A DNA stretch of 64,000 bases from JADJYF01 sp965278995 (GCA_965278995.1 OZ257136.1:1116001-1180000), one strand, 5' to 3'; positions 53,510 to 62,885 are shown, counted from the stretch's first letter. Notes: generated from the sequence alone by a model not told the origin. Program-made: numbers and translations.

Positions 53510-54949
53510 ATGGACCACCGATTGCTCGAGATCTCCGCTGCTCGCGTGCTGGTGGTCGGCGACGTCATACTCGATCGCTACTGGTACGGCGCGGCGCGAC
53601 GTATTTCCCCTGAAGCGCCGGTCCCCGTCGTGCAGGTCGCGCGCGCTGAAGAGCGCGTCGGCGGCGCAGCCAATGTCGCCGCCAATGTTGCGGCTCTCGG
53701 TGCGCAAACCCGCCTTGTTGGTGTCGTCGGCGCCGATGTGGATGGCGAACTTCTCGCTGAACTGTGCGCAGGGCTCGGCATCACGGCGGATCTGGTGCGC
53801 GCTGACGACTGGCCGACGATAGTCAAACTGCGTGTGGTCAGTCAGCGCCAACAACTGGTACGACTCGACTTCGAAGCACCTGCACCAGCCGACCTCGGCA
53901 CGCGGATAGTGGCGGCCGTCGAGATCGCGCTGCCGGATGTCGATGTGGTGGTCGTATCGGACTACGCTAAAGGTGTCGTGCAGGATGCACCAGGGATTAT
54001 TGCTGCAGCCAGACGCGCTGGTAAGCCGGTCATCGTCGACCCCAAGGGAACCGATTTCAGTCGTTATCGCGGCGCGACGCTGCTGACGCCGAATCTGCAT
54101 GAATTCGAGGCGGTGGTCGGGCCCTGTGTCAGCGAAGTACATCTCGTCGAACAGGCGCTCGCCTTGATGGTCGAATTCGACCTCGAGAGTCTGCTCGTCA
54201 CCCGCGGCGAAGCAGGCATGTCACTGATCCAGCGTGGGCGCGGTGCCATTCATCTGCGCGCGCATTCGCGCGACGTATTTGATGTCACCGGCGCAGGCGA
54301 CACGGTCTGTGCGGTGACGGCGGCGGCGCTCGCCGCCGGCTGCGATCTGCATGCGGCCGTCACGCTGGCCAATGCCGCTGCCGGCGTCGTCGTCGGCAAG
54401 TTCGGCGCGGCCACAGTGACGCCAGAAGAGCTCGATGCGGCGCTGGTCGCCGAAACCGGAATCGCGCGCGGCGTACTTACGCACGTCGACCTCGTCGAGC
54501 AACGAGCGAATGCACGGCGGCGCGGCGAAGTTGTCGTCATGACCAACGGCTGTTTCGATCTGTTGCACGAAGGGCATGTGCGATTTCTCGAACAGGCCAA
54601 AGCACTTGGTGATCGACTGCTGATCGCGGTTAATGACGATGCCTCTGTGCGGACGTTGAAAGGGCCTGGCCGACCGCTGAACACTGTTTCATCCCGTATG
54701 CGCGTGCTGGCCGCGCTCGCGAGCGTCGACTGGGTCGTGCCGTTTTCACAAGCCACACCGCAGGAACTGATAGCGGAGATCCTGCCGGATGTCCTGGTCA
54801 AAGGAGCCGACTATGCGGTGGAAGCGATTGCCGGAGCAGCGGAAGTTCTCGCCGCCGGCGGTCGTGTTCTGACGCTCGACTATCACGCCGGACATTCGAC
54901 CACGCAACTCGCTGCGAGATTGGGTGCCGGCGCGAGCGATCCCCCATGA
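53510..54949 (+). CDS. hldE: Bifunctional heptose 7-phosphate kinase / heptose 1-phosphate adenylyltransferase
   Basis: 479 residues. The N-terminal PfkB-type kinase (about 1-315) has 'GGAANVAANVAALGA' and 'DVTGAGDTVCAVTAAAL'. The C-terminal nucleotidyltransferase (about 340-470) has 'MTNGCFDLLHEGHVRFLEQAKALGDRLLIAVNDDASV' with the HxGH motif. It makes ADP-D-glycero-D-manno-heptose for the LPS inner core. The end overlaps hldD as ATGA. Confidence 0.96.
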   Translation: MDHRLLEISAARVLVVGDVILDRYWYGAARRISPEAPVPVVQVARAEERVGGAANVAANVAALGAQTRLVGVVGADVDGELLAELCAGLGITADLVRADDWPTIVKLRVVSQRQQLVRLDFEAPAPADLGTRIVAAVEIALPDVDVVVVSDYAKGVVQDAPGIIAAARRAGKPVIVDPKGTDFSRYRGATLLTPNLHEFEAVVGPCVSEVHLVEQALALMVEFDLESLLVTRGEAGMSLIQRGRGAIHLRAHSRDVFDVTGAGDTVCAVTAAALAAGCDLHAAVTLANAAAGVVVGKFGAATVTPEELDAALVAETGIARGVLTHVDLVEQRANARRRGEVVVMTNGCFDLLHEGHVRFLEQAKALGDRLLIAVNDDASVRTLKGPGRPLNTVSSRMRVLAALASVDWVVPFSQATPQELIAEILPDVLVKGADYAVEAIAGAAEVLAAGGRVLTLDYHAGHSTTQLAARLGAGASDPP

Positions 54950-55905
54950 TTGTCGTCACCGGGGGCGCAGGTTTCATCGGCAGCAACCTGATTCACGCAC
55001 TTAATGCGCGCGGTTGCGAACGAATTCTGCTGGTCGACGATTTCACCGATGGGCACAAATGTGCGAATCTGGCTGGCAGTGTCGTTGCCGACTATCTCGA
55101 TAAGGACGACTGCCTGCGTCTGTTGCACAGTGGAGCCGACCTGGCGCCCGATATCGAGGCCGTCTATCACCTTGGCGCGTGTTCCGATACGACGCAGTGG
55201 GACGGGCGCTTGATGATGCGCGAGAACTTCACGTTTTCGCGCGCGCTGCTCGAATACTGTCTGCGCCGAAAGGTGCCGCTGGTGTACGCATCGAGTGCCG
55301 CTGTTTACGGTAACGGTACCGATTTCGCCGAAACACCAGCCAACGAACTGCCCTTGAATGTCTACGGCTATTCCAAACTGGTATTCGATCAGTATGTCCG
55401 CCAGCGATTGAACACGCCGCAAGCTGCGGGACATCCGACCGTCATCGGCTTACGCTACTTCAACGTGTATGGGCCACGAGAGCAGCACAAAGGGCGTATG
55501 GCGAGTGTTGCATGGCATTTCCACCGCGAACTCGGTCAGCACGGCCGGCTGGAACTGTTCGCCGGCTCGCATGGGTATGCCGATGGTGAACAGCGGCGGG
55601 ATTTCATACATGTCGACGACGCTGTCGCCGTAACACTCTGGTGTGCGGTGCAAGTGCCTGCCTGTACGGGCATCTATAACTGTGGCACCGGAATGGCCGA
55701 GCCGTTCAATGCCGTTGCTCACGCGGTGCGCGACTGGCATGGCGTCGGCAGCATTGCGTATAAGCCGATGCCGACTGAATTGCTGTCGGCCTACCAAGCT
55801 TACACCCAGGCCGACCTGACGCGTCTGCGCGCAGCCGGATACAACGGGTCGTTCCGACCTGTCGCGCAAGGCGTGCAGGAGTATCTGCGCTGGCTACCTT
55901 CCTGA
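54946..55905 (+). CDS. hldD: ADP-L-glycero-D-manno-heptose 6-epimerase
   Basis: 319 residues. An extended SDR with 'IVVTGGAGFIGSNLIHAL' as NAD(P) site, catalytic 'YGYSKLVFDQYV' (Tyr-x3-Lys), and 'LRYFNVYGPREQHKGRMASVAWHFHRE', a heptose-epimerase signature. It converts the product of HldE to the L-glycero form. It is coupled to hldE upstream and overlaps the waaA start downstream. Confidence 0.96.
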   Translation: MIVVTGGAGFIGSNLIHALNARGCERILLVDDFTDGHKCANLAGSVVADYLDKDDCLRLLHSGADLAPDIEAVYHLGACSDTTQWDGRLMMRENFTFSRALLEYCLRRKVPLVYASSAAVYGNGTDFAETPANELPLNVYGYSKLVFDQYVRQRLNTPQAAGHPTVIGLRYFNVYGPREQHKGRMASVAWHFHRELGQHGRLELFAGSHGYADGEQRRDFIHVDDAVAVTLWCAVQVPACTGIYNCGTGMAEPFNAVAHAVRDWHGVGSIAYKPMPTELLSAYQAYTQADLTRLRAAGYNGSFRPVAQGVQEYLRWLPS

Positions 55906-57218
55906 GACGACTGTATACGTTTGCGTTTGCCTGCCTGCTCCCGCTGCTGCTGCTGCGGCTGGTTGCCCGTGCACGTGGCAATCGCGCCTATCTCGACAGA
56001 ATAGGTCAGCGTTTCGGCCTCTACCATCACCTCGCACACAGCTATCGGAATGGGAGCGGCGTGATCTGGCTGCATGCGGTCTCGGTCGGCGAGAGTATGG
56101 CCGCGGTGCCGCTCATCCGTGCGCTCCATGAGCAATATCGGGACGTCGCCATGGTCGTGACGACAACCACACCGACCGGGGCCGAGACCATTGCGCGGAT
56201 GCTTGGCGATATCGTTCAGCATGTTTATTTCCCCTACGATCTGCCGTTCATCCTCGATCGGTTCATGGCGACATTTCGACCACGCTTGTGCGTCGTCCTC
56301 GAAACCGAGTTGTGGCCTAATCTGTTTGCACTGTGTCGGCAGCGTAGTGTCCCGCTGGTCCTCGCGAACGCGCGTCTGTCACCGCGTTCGAGCCGCGGCT
56401 ATCGGCGCCTGCAACCGCTCTGCGGCGAGGTTCTGCGAGACATCCGCTATGTTGCAGCTCAGACCGAGGAGGACGCCGAAAGATTTCTCGAACTCGGCGC
56501 CAATCCTGCCAGTGTCGAGGTACTCGGCAGCCTGAAATTCGATCTCAGCCTGCCGGCCAGCCTGCGTGAGGAAGCAGAAGCCTTGCGTCGTGAGTTGGGT
56601 GTCAGTCGCCCCATCCTGATGGCGGGAAGCACGCGGGCCGGGGAGGAAGCTATTCTGCTCGCGGCACTTCGACTGTTGACCAATCGCATTCCCGAGGTCC
56701 TGCTGGTGATCGCGCCACGGCATCCCGAGCGCTTTGCTGAAGTCATAGAGCTGTGTCACGGTGCGGGACTGAAGCTGGCACGACGCAGCGTGCGCGAACC
56801 CTGCGCCGCTGATACGCGCGTCTATCTCGTCGACGGCATGGGCGAATTGCCCAAATTCTATGCTGCCGCCGACGTCGCTTTTGTCGGTGGGAGCCTGCTT
56901 CCGTTGGGTGGTCACAATGTACTCGAGCCGGCCAGCGTCGGTATTCCGGTGCTGGTTGGGCCGCACACCTTCAATTTTGCCGCGATCTGCCGCTTACTTG
57001 ACGACTGCGGCGCACTACGTGTCGTGAACGATGCAGCCGAGTTGGCTGCTGCCAGCGCGGAATGGCTGGGCGACAGCAACGAACGCGACCGCCTTGGTCA
57101 TCTTGGGCAGGACATCGTGCGGCGGCATCGCGGTGCGACCGAAAGGACAGTGGGCGTTCTGCGCGCACTGCTGGACGATCCATCGGCAAGCCCGCTGCAA
57201 CGGAACGGCACCCGCTGA
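55902..57218 (+). CDS. waaA: 3-deoxy-D-manno-octulosonic acid (Kdo) transferase, apparent CTG start
   Basis: 438 residues if it starts at CTG 55902; from the first conventional start (GTG 56061) only 385 remain and the family's N-terminal membrane anchor is lost. The frame upstream reads LRRLYTFAFACLLPLLLLR, which aligns with the start of E. coli WaaA. CTG 55902 overlaps the hldD stop as CTGA; another CTG at 55890 has GGAG eight bases upstream. The core has 'WLHAVSVGESMAAVPLIRAL' (catalytic Glu), 'ETELWPNLFALC', 'GSTRAGEEAILL' and 'GGHNVLEPASVGIPVLVGPH'. It adds Kdo to lipid A at the inner membrane. Confidence 0.85.
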   Translation: MRRLYTFAFACLLPLLLLRLVARARGNRAYLDRIGQRFGLYHHLAHSYRNGSGVIWLHAVSVGESMAAVPLIRALHEQYRDVAMVVTTTTPTGAETIARMLGDIVQHVYFPYDLPFILDRFMATFRPRLCVVLETELWPNLFALCRQRSVPLVLANARLSPRSSRGYRRLQPLCGEVLRDIRYVAAQTEEDAERFLELGANPASVEVLGSLKFDLSLPASLREEAEALRRELGVSRPILMAGSTRAGEEAILLAALRLLTNRIPEVLLVIAPRHPERFAEVIELCHGAGLKLARRSVREPCAADTRVYLVDGMGELPKFYAAADVAFVGGSLLPLGGHNVLEPASVGIPVLVGPHTFNFAAICRLLDDCGALRVVNDAAELAAASAEWLGDSNERDRLGHLGQDIVRRHRGATERTVGVLRALLDDPSASPLQRNGTR

Positions 57219-57342
57219 CGATTTGGAAATTTTTGCCGGGATCGACAGTTTTCAAGCGGCGTCCTGCTAAACTTCCGGGGCGTCGCCCGAGCCCGCCGGT
57301 GGTGCGCGCCTCTACCGACAACTTACCGATGGAGCACTCTCA

Positions 57343-57954
57343 ATGCGTCGCTATTCAAACCCACTTCGAATCACCCTGACCCTGCTCTCGCTCGGCGCGT
57401 TCTCGGGCGGTGTTACCGCACAGCAGGCCTATGCCTACCCCAACGCCGGCCAGTCCGAGGCGCAGCAATCCAAAGATCGCTTCGAATGCCACCAATGGTC
57501 GGTGTCGCAGAGCGGTTTTGATCCCAGCACTGCACCACCTTTACCGGCGCGACCGATGGCTGGTGCGGCGCCGGATCCGCGCAGCGGATATAGCGATCAG
57601 CGGCAGTCCAGCGGCAGCAGCATTCTCGGTATCGGCAACGGCGGGATGTTCCAGGGCGGAGGCATGATGGGTGATGCTGCGACAGGCGCCGCGCTTGGCG
57701 CGGCCGGCGGTGCCATTGCCGGTAACGCAGGTCAGGGTGCAGCCATCGGAGCCGTCGCTTCGACACTGTTCGGCGCGCTGAGCCGTTCAACGGACAGGCC
57801 GGCAGCGCCGCCTCCGCAGTCCGCCGACACCCAGTATCTGCAGCAGCAACAGGCACAGGCTGACCAGGCCTACAATCAGCGCATGCAGTTGCTTAGCGAA
57901 TATAATCGGGCTTTCGGCGCCTGCATGAGCGCGCGGAGTTACACGGTACAGTAG
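57343..57954 (+). CDS. Exported glycine-zipper protein
   Basis: 203 residues. A signal peptide (about 1-26) is followed by 'QSKDRFECHQWSVSQSGFDPS', a Gly/Met-rich stretch and a glycine zipper (about 105-145, 'GAALGAAGGAIAGNAGQGAAIGAVAS'), then a Gln-rich coiled segment with a C-terminal Cys. This is the YMGG-like Gly-zipper type of envelope protein, of unknown role. It starts 125 bases after waaA. Confidence 0.8.
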   Translation: MRRYSNPLRITLTLLSLGAFSGGVTAQQAYAYPNAGQSEAQQSKDRFECHQWSVSQSGFDPSTAPPLPARPMAGAAPDPRSGYSDQRQSSGSSILGIGNGGMFQGGGMMGDAATGAALGAAGGAIAGNAGQGAAIGAVASTLFGALSRSTDRPAAPPPQSADTQYLQQQQAQADQAYNQRMQLLSEYNRAFGACMSARSYTVQ

Positions 57955-57999
57955 GAAAACGAGGCGACGCGGCAGCGCTGCTGCCGCTGCGTCGAACGC

Positions 58000-58581
58000 T
58001 CAGCGCAGCAAGGCCTGGATGGCCTTGAAATGGGGATGCTCGGCCGTCCCCATCCACTCGAAGACGACAGATTCCGCGCTCACCACGCTGACACTCGATT
58101 GGCGCAGGCGATCGAGTGCATTCTGATAATTTTCCAGTCGGCGCGAACAGATGGCATCTTCGACCACGTAGACCTGCAGGCCGGCGGCCGCGAGGTCGAG
58201 GGCTGTCTGCAGCACACAGACGTGGGCCTCCATGCCGACGATTACCACTTGATGTCGCCCGCTGCGATCGACGGCCGCAAGAAAGCCATCGGCCCCACAA
58301 CACGAAAAACTCGTCTTCTCGAATTCGATGGTCGCAGGCGGCAAGGCGCTGGCCACTTCGGGCAAGGTTGCGCCCAATCCCCGCGGATATTGCTCGGTCT
58401 TCAGAACTGGTACTTCGAGCAGCCCGGCCGCCTTTGCCAGCAAGCTCGTGTTCAACAGGACGCGGTTCAGCACCTTCCCCGGCATGGCGTCGCCCAGGCG
58501 CTGCTGCAGATCGATAACGACAAGCACTGACGCAAGTGCGTCGCATTTGTGTGTGAGCGAGGGCGGCGGCAGGGCGGTCAT
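58000..58581 (-). CDS. Isochorismatase-family cysteine hydrolase
   Basis: 193 residues. The catalytic triad positions can be read: Asp in 'LVVIDLQQRLG', Lys in 'PVLKTEQYPRGLG' and Cys in 'VGMEAHVCVLQTALDLAAAG'. The group resembles YcaC/nicotinamidase-like hydrolases with unknown substrate. Its ATG overlaps the tolC stop (ATGA), so it is the last gene of the pcm-like–rhodanese–tolC run. Confidence 0.9.
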   Translation of the reverse strand: MTALPPPSLTHKCDALASVLVVIDLQQRLGDAMPGKVLNRVLLNTSLLAKAAGLLEVPVLKTEQYPRGLGATLPEVASALPPATIEFEKTSFSCCGADGFLAAVDRSGRHQVVIVGMEAHVCVLQTALDLAAAGLQVYVVEDAICSRRLENYQNALDRLRQSSVSVVSAESVVFEWMGTAEHPHFKAIQALLR

Positions 58582-59993
58582 CTTGCGTGCGAATGCTCAG
58601 CGGGATTGAGCGGCGTTACGGTCGCCGGCGGGCCGACGTCAGCGAGCCAGGCATTGGCAATCGCAAGATCTTCCGGTGCGAGGCTGCCAGCGGCGCGCTT
58701 CAGCCGCAATGTATCGAGAATATAGTCGTAGCGGGCGCGAGCGTAATCGCGTTTCGCCTGCGACAGCCCACGCTGGGCATCGACGACGTCGACGGCGGTG
58801 CGGGTGCCGACTTCGAAACCAGCCTGCGTCGATTCGAGCGCCGTTTGCGACGACACGACGGCCTGCTTCAAAGCGTTGACGGAACTGATGCGCGTGACGA
58901 TACCGAGGTACGCCTCGCGGGTCTGCCGCTGAACGGACCGTTTCGATTGCTCCAGGCGTTCGATGGCGGCCTCGTGATCGTGGGTCGACTGGCGCGTCCG
59001 CGAGACCACCGTGCCACCTTCGTATATCGGCACGTTGAGTTGCACACCGATATCGCCTTGATCGACCAGCGTCGAGCCGAAACGGCCGCCTTGTTCGTTG
59101 AAACCGTAGCCGCCGACGATATCGAGCGTCGGCTGATGCTGGGCGTACTGGCGACGGATCTCATGCAGCGCAATATCGGCCGCTATGACAACCGCTTTCA
59201 GACTTAAATTGTTCTGCAGGGCATTTTCCGTCCAGGCCTCGATATCGAGCGGCTCCGGCACAACCAGTTGCAGGTTTTCGCCCAGGGGAGCGAGCAGATC
59301 GCTATACGTTTCGGTCACTTCGCGCAGTGCTTCCAGCGCGTTCTCGGCTGCATTGCGAGCGCTGATCTCGCTCGCGTTCGCGCGATCAAAACCGGCTTGC
59401 GCTTCCTGCACATCAGTGATCGCTATGAGTCCGACATCGAAGCGCTGCTGGGCCTGATCGCGCTGACTCTTCAGCGAATCGATCTCCGCTTCGGCGAAGA
59501 CCACGTTGTCGCGCGCGGCAAGAACTTCGAAATAGCGTTCGGAAACACGCACCATCAGTTCCTGTCGGGCGGCGAGTACTTCGAGCTGGGCCTGCTGCAG
59601 GCGTTTGTCGGCCTGTTTCAACGCCACATACCGGTCGAAGTGATAGACCGGCTGCGCGAGGCTGACCCGATACTCTTTGCCGGTATACGCCACCTTGCCA
59701 CTGGCACCGAAAGAAAAATCGGCCTTGATGTCCTGTTCGACGCGACTGATACCAGCCGAGAACGACAGGGTAGGCAGGAACAGCGCGGCTTTGGCTTGCG
59801 GAATACCTTCAGCGACCGACAGCGCGATAGCTTCCGATTCCCGATAGGTCGGGTCTTTGGCCTCGGCGGCCGCCAGCACGCCGAGCAAATCGGTCGCAGC
59901 AGATACATTGGCGGCGGCGAGGCCAACCAGGCCGAAAGCGAGGCGCGCAAGCCGGCGCAAGTGCGCCGCTCGTCCCGTCACCGTCATCATCAT
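58578..59993 (-). CDS. tolC: TolC-family outer-membrane channel protein
   Basis: 471 residues from ATG 59993, with AAAGGA eight bases upstream; two more ATGs follow directly. A signal peptide ends near 'AAANVSAATDLL'. The two OEP repeats are visible in long helices such as 'LKQADKRLQQAQLEVLAARQELMVRVSERYFEVLAARDNV' and 'RLEQSKRSVQRQTREAYLGIVTRISSVNALKQAV', with 'FDVGLIAITDVQEAQAGFDRA' and 'FEVGTRTAVDVVDAQRGLSQAKRDYARARYDYIL', diagnostic of TolC. It is the exit duct for type I secretion and efflux. No fusion or pump gene is adjacent. Confidence 0.94.
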   Translation of the reverse strand: MMMTVTGRAAHLRRLARLAFGLVGLAAANVSAATDLLGVLAAAEAKDPTYRESEAIALSVAEGIPQAKAALFLPTLSFSAGISRVEQDIKADFSFGASGKVAYTGKEYRVSLAQPVYHFDRYVALKQADKRLQQAQLEVLAARQELMVRVSERYFEVLAARDNVVFAEAEIDSLKSQRDQAQQRFDVGLIAITDVQEAQAGFDRANASEISARNAAENALEALREVTETYSDLLAPLGENLQLVVPEPLDIEAWTENALQNNLSLKAVVIAADIALHEIRRQYAQHQPTLDIVGGYGFNEQGGRFGSTLVDQGDIGVQLNVPIYEGGTVVSRTRQSTHDHEAAIERLEQSKRSVQRQTREAYLGIVTRISSVNALKQAVVSSQTALESTQAGFEVGTRTAVDVVDAQRGLSQAKRDYARARYDYILDTLRLKRAAGSLAPEDLAIANAWLADVGPPATVTPLNPAEHSHAR

Positions 59994-60009
59994 GTACAGG
60001 GTCCTTTGA

Positions 60010-60336
60010 TCAATAGGTCGCGAGCGCAGGGTCGACTTCGCGAGCCCACGCGTCGATCCCGCCGTGCAGGTTACGCAGATCGCTGAATCCGGATTGCGCA
60101 AGAAAATGCATCACCTGATAGCTGCGCATGCCGTGATGGCAGAGCACGATGGTCAGAGCAGCGCTGTCGAGTTCAGCCAGGCGGGCCGGGATGTCGCCCA
60201 TCGGGATATGCACGGAGCCAGCGATTTGGCACAGCGCAAATTCCCAGGGTTCGCGCACGTCGAGGAATACGGCGCCGGACTGCACGCGCAGCTGCGCTGC
60301 ATCCGTTGCGCTAATCTCGTCCAGGGAACGACTCAA
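60010..60336 (-). CDS. Rhodanese-like sulfurtransferase
   Basis: 108 residues, one rhodanese domain. The active-site loop is C-H-H-G-M-R-S (Cys66), typical of single-domain GlpE-like proteins; 'AVFLDVREPWEFALCQIAGSVHIPMGDI' is the N-terminal signature. It overlaps the pcm-like gene (ATGA) upstream and precedes tolC by 16 bases. The sulfur acceptor is unknown. Confidence 0.92.
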   Translation of the reverse strand: MSRSLDEISATDAAQLRVQSGAVFLDVREPWEFALCQIAGSVHIPMGDIPARLAELDSAALTIVLCHHGMRSYQVMHFLAQSGFSDLRNLHGGIDAWAREVDPALATY

Positions 60337-60986
60337 AAGCGAAACTCTGGTGGCGTCTGCGCACCTATCAGCGGCGGCAGCGACGTCTCGAACAGATATT
60401 CGGTTGCCCAGGTGTCCTTGGTCAGTCGCGTGATCAGGAGTGCATCCATGACCGGTCCAATGCCAGCGACCAGGAACAGCCGGCCGTGGATGCTCATCTG
60501 TGCCTCGATCGCCGGGCGTCGCGCTGGCGAAGACCCGGTCACGACGATAACGTCGTAAGGTTCGGCCGTACGCCAGCCGTCGAGTCCGTCACCGACATGC
60601 AATTTGGTGTTGGCGATGCCGGCGCGGCGCAGATTCTGTTTGGCCCGCTCCGAAAATTCCTCGTACAGCTCGATACTGGTGACATGAGCCCCGAGCGTGC
60701 CGAGCAGCGCGGTGAGAAAACCACTGCCAGTGCCAATTTCCAGGATCCGATCGCCGGGGCGGATGTCGAGAGCTTGCAGCAGGCGTGCTTCGATTTTAGG
60801 CGACATCATGACCTGGTCGTGTCCGATAGCGATGCCGGTGTCGCAAAAAGCGAGATTTCGATAGGCCTCAGGTACGAACAGCTCGCGCGGTACCTTACCG
60901 CAGGCGTCGAGCACATGGGGATCGAGGACTTCCCAGGTGCGGATCTGCTGTTCGACCATATTGAAGCGCGCGGTTTCGAGATCCAT
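60333..60986 (-). CDS. PIMT-like methyltransferase (second Pcm paralogue)
   Basis: 217 residues from ATG 60986 (an ATG at 61001 is also in frame). It starts 'MDLETARFNMVEQQIRTWEVLD', typical of the Pcm-like branch found next to rhodanese and tolC genes in several gammaproteobacteria. SAM motif I is 'RILEIGTGSGFLTALLGTLG'. The QTISQPY motif of true Pcm is changed to 'IGHDQVMMSPKIEAR', so the substrate may differ from isoaspartate. Confidence 0.9.
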   Translation of the reverse strand: MDLETARFNMVEQQIRTWEVLDPHVLDACGKVPRELFVPEAYRNLAFCDTGIAIGHDQVMMSPKIEARLLQALDIRPGDRILEIGTGSGFLTALLGTLGAHVTSIELYEEFSERAKQNLRRAGIANTKLHVGDGLDGWRTAEPYDVIVVTGSSPARRPAIEAQMSIHGRLFLVAGIGPVMDALLITRLTKDTWATEYLFETSLPPLIGAQTPPEFRF

Positions 60987-61146
60987 GGGTACTCCGGTCA
61001 ACTAACTCGCAGGACCGCGACGGTCATCGCGACAGTTATCGCGACATCGGGGCTTCAGCCATTCATCGATGGCGTGCACTTTCGGCTTTATGGGCCGCCG
61101 ACTGCGGATCTGCAGTATATATCGCCGGCCTGATTCAGGCATCCGA

Positions 61147-62175
61147 TCAGTCGGCGCAGAGCCCGACTGCTGACATATCGGCGGCAGCGCCGGCATCGAC
61201 AACCTCCGACAACGCGTTCAGGAGTACCTCGATACCGGCACCCGCGCGTGCAGCCTGGAGCGTCAACTGCCGGCGCCAGCGACGCGCACCGGGTTGCCGT
61301 TGACACAGATTCAGGAGGTGACGACTGATGTGCTTGAATTCAGTACCGAGCGCGAGTTCGCGTTCGATGTACGGCAGCATTCTTTCAACAATCGTCACGA
61401 GATCGGAAGACGCACTGGGCGGGCCGAACAGTCGGGCCTCGAATTCACACAACGACAGCGGATCGCTGTAAGCCTGCCTTCCGATCATCACGCCGTCCAG
61501 CTGCTGCAGGTGAGTAGCCGCGTCTCCAGCGCTGTTGATGCCACCATTGAGCACGACGACGAGTGCCGGCATCTCCCGCTTGAGGCGGTAGACCCAGTCA
61601 TATTCGAGCGGCGGAATCTCGCGATTCTCGGCCGGACTCAGACCCGATAGCCACGCTTTGCGCGCGTGAATATGGAATACGCCGCACCCCGCCGCAGCCT
61701 GTACGCCGATGAAATCGCGAAAGTAATCGTAGCTGTAGCAATCGTCGACACCGAGGCGGGTTTTCACGCTCACAGTCACGCCCGGTTCCACCGAATCGAG
61801 CATCGCCTTGACGCAATCGGCGACGAGTTCCGGTACCCGCATCAGGCAGGCGCCGAAAGCCCCGGCTTTCACCCGTTCGCTGGGGCAGCCGCAATTCAAG
61901 TTTACTTCGTCGAATCCGAGCTCCGCGCAGATGCGGGCAGCGCGGGCTAGCTCGAGCGCGTCACTGCCGCCAAGCTGCACCGCAAGTGGATGCTCGCTCG
62001 CATCGAACGCGAGCAGGCGGTCGCGCCTGCCATGCACGACGGCACCGCTCGTGATCATTTCGGTATACAGCCGAGTACGCGGTGCAAGCACGCGTGCCAG
62101 GTAGCGGAAATGTCTATCGGTACGCTGCATCATCGGCGCGACGCAGCAGCGCCAAGGACTGACCGCGTTGTTCAT
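61147..62175 (-). CDS. dusA: tRNA-dihydrouridine(20/20a) synthase DusA
   Basis: 342 residues. 'APMMQRTDRHFRYLARVL', 'LYTEMITSGAVVHGRRDRLLAF', 'EVNLNCGCPSERVKAGAFGACLM' (catalytic Cys in GCPS) and 'IHARKAWLSGLSPAENREIPPLEYDWVYRLK' match DusA rather than DusB or DusC. It reduces uridine in the tRNA D-loop using FMN and NADPH. Its start overlaps the mutH stop (ATGA). The 160 bases after it (60987-61146) hold only short CGCGAC repeats. Confidence 0.94.
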   Translation of the reverse strand: MNNAVSPWRCCVAPMMQRTDRHFRYLARVLAPRTRLYTEMITSGAVVHGRRDRLLAFDASEHPLAVQLGGSDALELARAARICAELGFDEVNLNCGCPSERVKAGAFGACLMRVPELVADCVKAMLDSVEPGVTVSVKTRLGVDDCYSYDYFRDFIGVQAAAGCGVFHIHARKAWLSGLSPAENREIPPLEYDWVYRLKREMPALVVVLNGGINSAGDAATHLQQLDGVMIGRQAYSDPLSLCEFEARLFGPPSASSDLVTIVERMLPYIERELALGTEFKHISRHLLNLCQRQPGARRWRRQLTLQAARAGAGIEVLLNALSEVVDAGAAADMSAVGLCAD

Positions 62176-62885
62176 CGCTGATCGCCAGCCAGCGACGCTT
62201 CGACCAGCATTCGAGTGAAACCGGGACGTAGATAAAAGCCACGTGGCAGCGTTGCCGACGGCGAGCCTTCGCTGTCGGCTGCAGCGGTCAGTGCGCGGCC
62301 ATCAGCCGCTTTCGGCCGGACCTGAAGGTAGCTGCCGAGACGCGCGTCGAGCCGATCGAAACGGCCGGTCGTGAGCAGTTCCATGTGCTCCTCCCAATCC
62401 TGGCGTAAGACATCCTCCTCGGCGGCCGTGGGTTGCCACAGCCAGGCCCGGCCGAAACGGCGTTGCGCCAGATTTGAAGCGGTGCCCGCAATCAGCGGCA
62501 TCCACAGTACGTGGGCGAGCTTGCGTCGCACCAGCGAGGTTTCCCACTGCTGGCCTGCCAATGTCGCGAGATTGATCGCGCAGACGTGGGTCGATTCGCG
62601 CGGCCTGCCGTCGACTGTCAGCGGAATGGTCTTTAATTCGATGCCGATCTCGGCAAAATCCGGTTCCGGGCGCGAACCTCCGCGCGCGCCGAGTGCGCAT
62701 TCGACGAGTTCGCCGATCCAGCCCTTATGTGTGCGTAGATCGGGCGGCAGCGCGCGGTCGAATTCGGCGGCAACTTCGGCTACCGTACAGCCGCCGAGTG
62801 CACGGGCGCGAGCCAGCAATTCACGGGCGTCGCGCGGCAGTTGCCGTCTCGCGGTGGCGCCTTTCACTGCACGCGGTCGGTTCAC
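62172..62885 (-). CDS. mutH: DNA mismatch repair endonuclease MutH
   Basis: 237 residues, slightly longer than the E. coli protein (229). The catalytic Asp-…-Glu-x-Lys is visible: Asp76 (PDFAEIG), Glu83 and Lys85 (GIELKTIP). 'HKGWIGELVECALGA' and 'STHVCAINLATLAGQQWETSLVRRKLAHVLWMPL' are further family segments. MutH nicks the unmethylated strand at hemimethylated GATC sites. Its presence implies Dam-directed repair. It overlaps glnD upstream and dusA downstream by four bases each. Confidence 0.94.
   Translation of the reverse strand: MNRPRAVKGATARRQLPRDARELLARARALGGCTVAEVAAEFDRALPPDLRTHKGWIGELVECALGARGGSRPEPDFAEIGIELKTIPLTVDGRPRESTHVCAINLATLAGQQWETSLVRRKLAHVLWMPLIAGTASNLAQRRFGRAWLWQPTAAEEDVLRQDWEEHMELLTTGRFDRLDARLGSYLQVRPKAADGRALTAAADSEGSPSATLPRGFYLRPGFTRMLVEASLAGDQR

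Noticed and set aside
61009..61056. Three CGCGAC-type direct repeats between the PIMT-like gene and dusA
   Set aside because: The units are short and irregular, easily explained by GC-rich composition.
61147..62175. DusC or DusB instead of DusA
   Set aside because: The 'TEMITSGAVVHG' and 'ARKAWLSGLSPAENREIPPL' segments are those of DusA.
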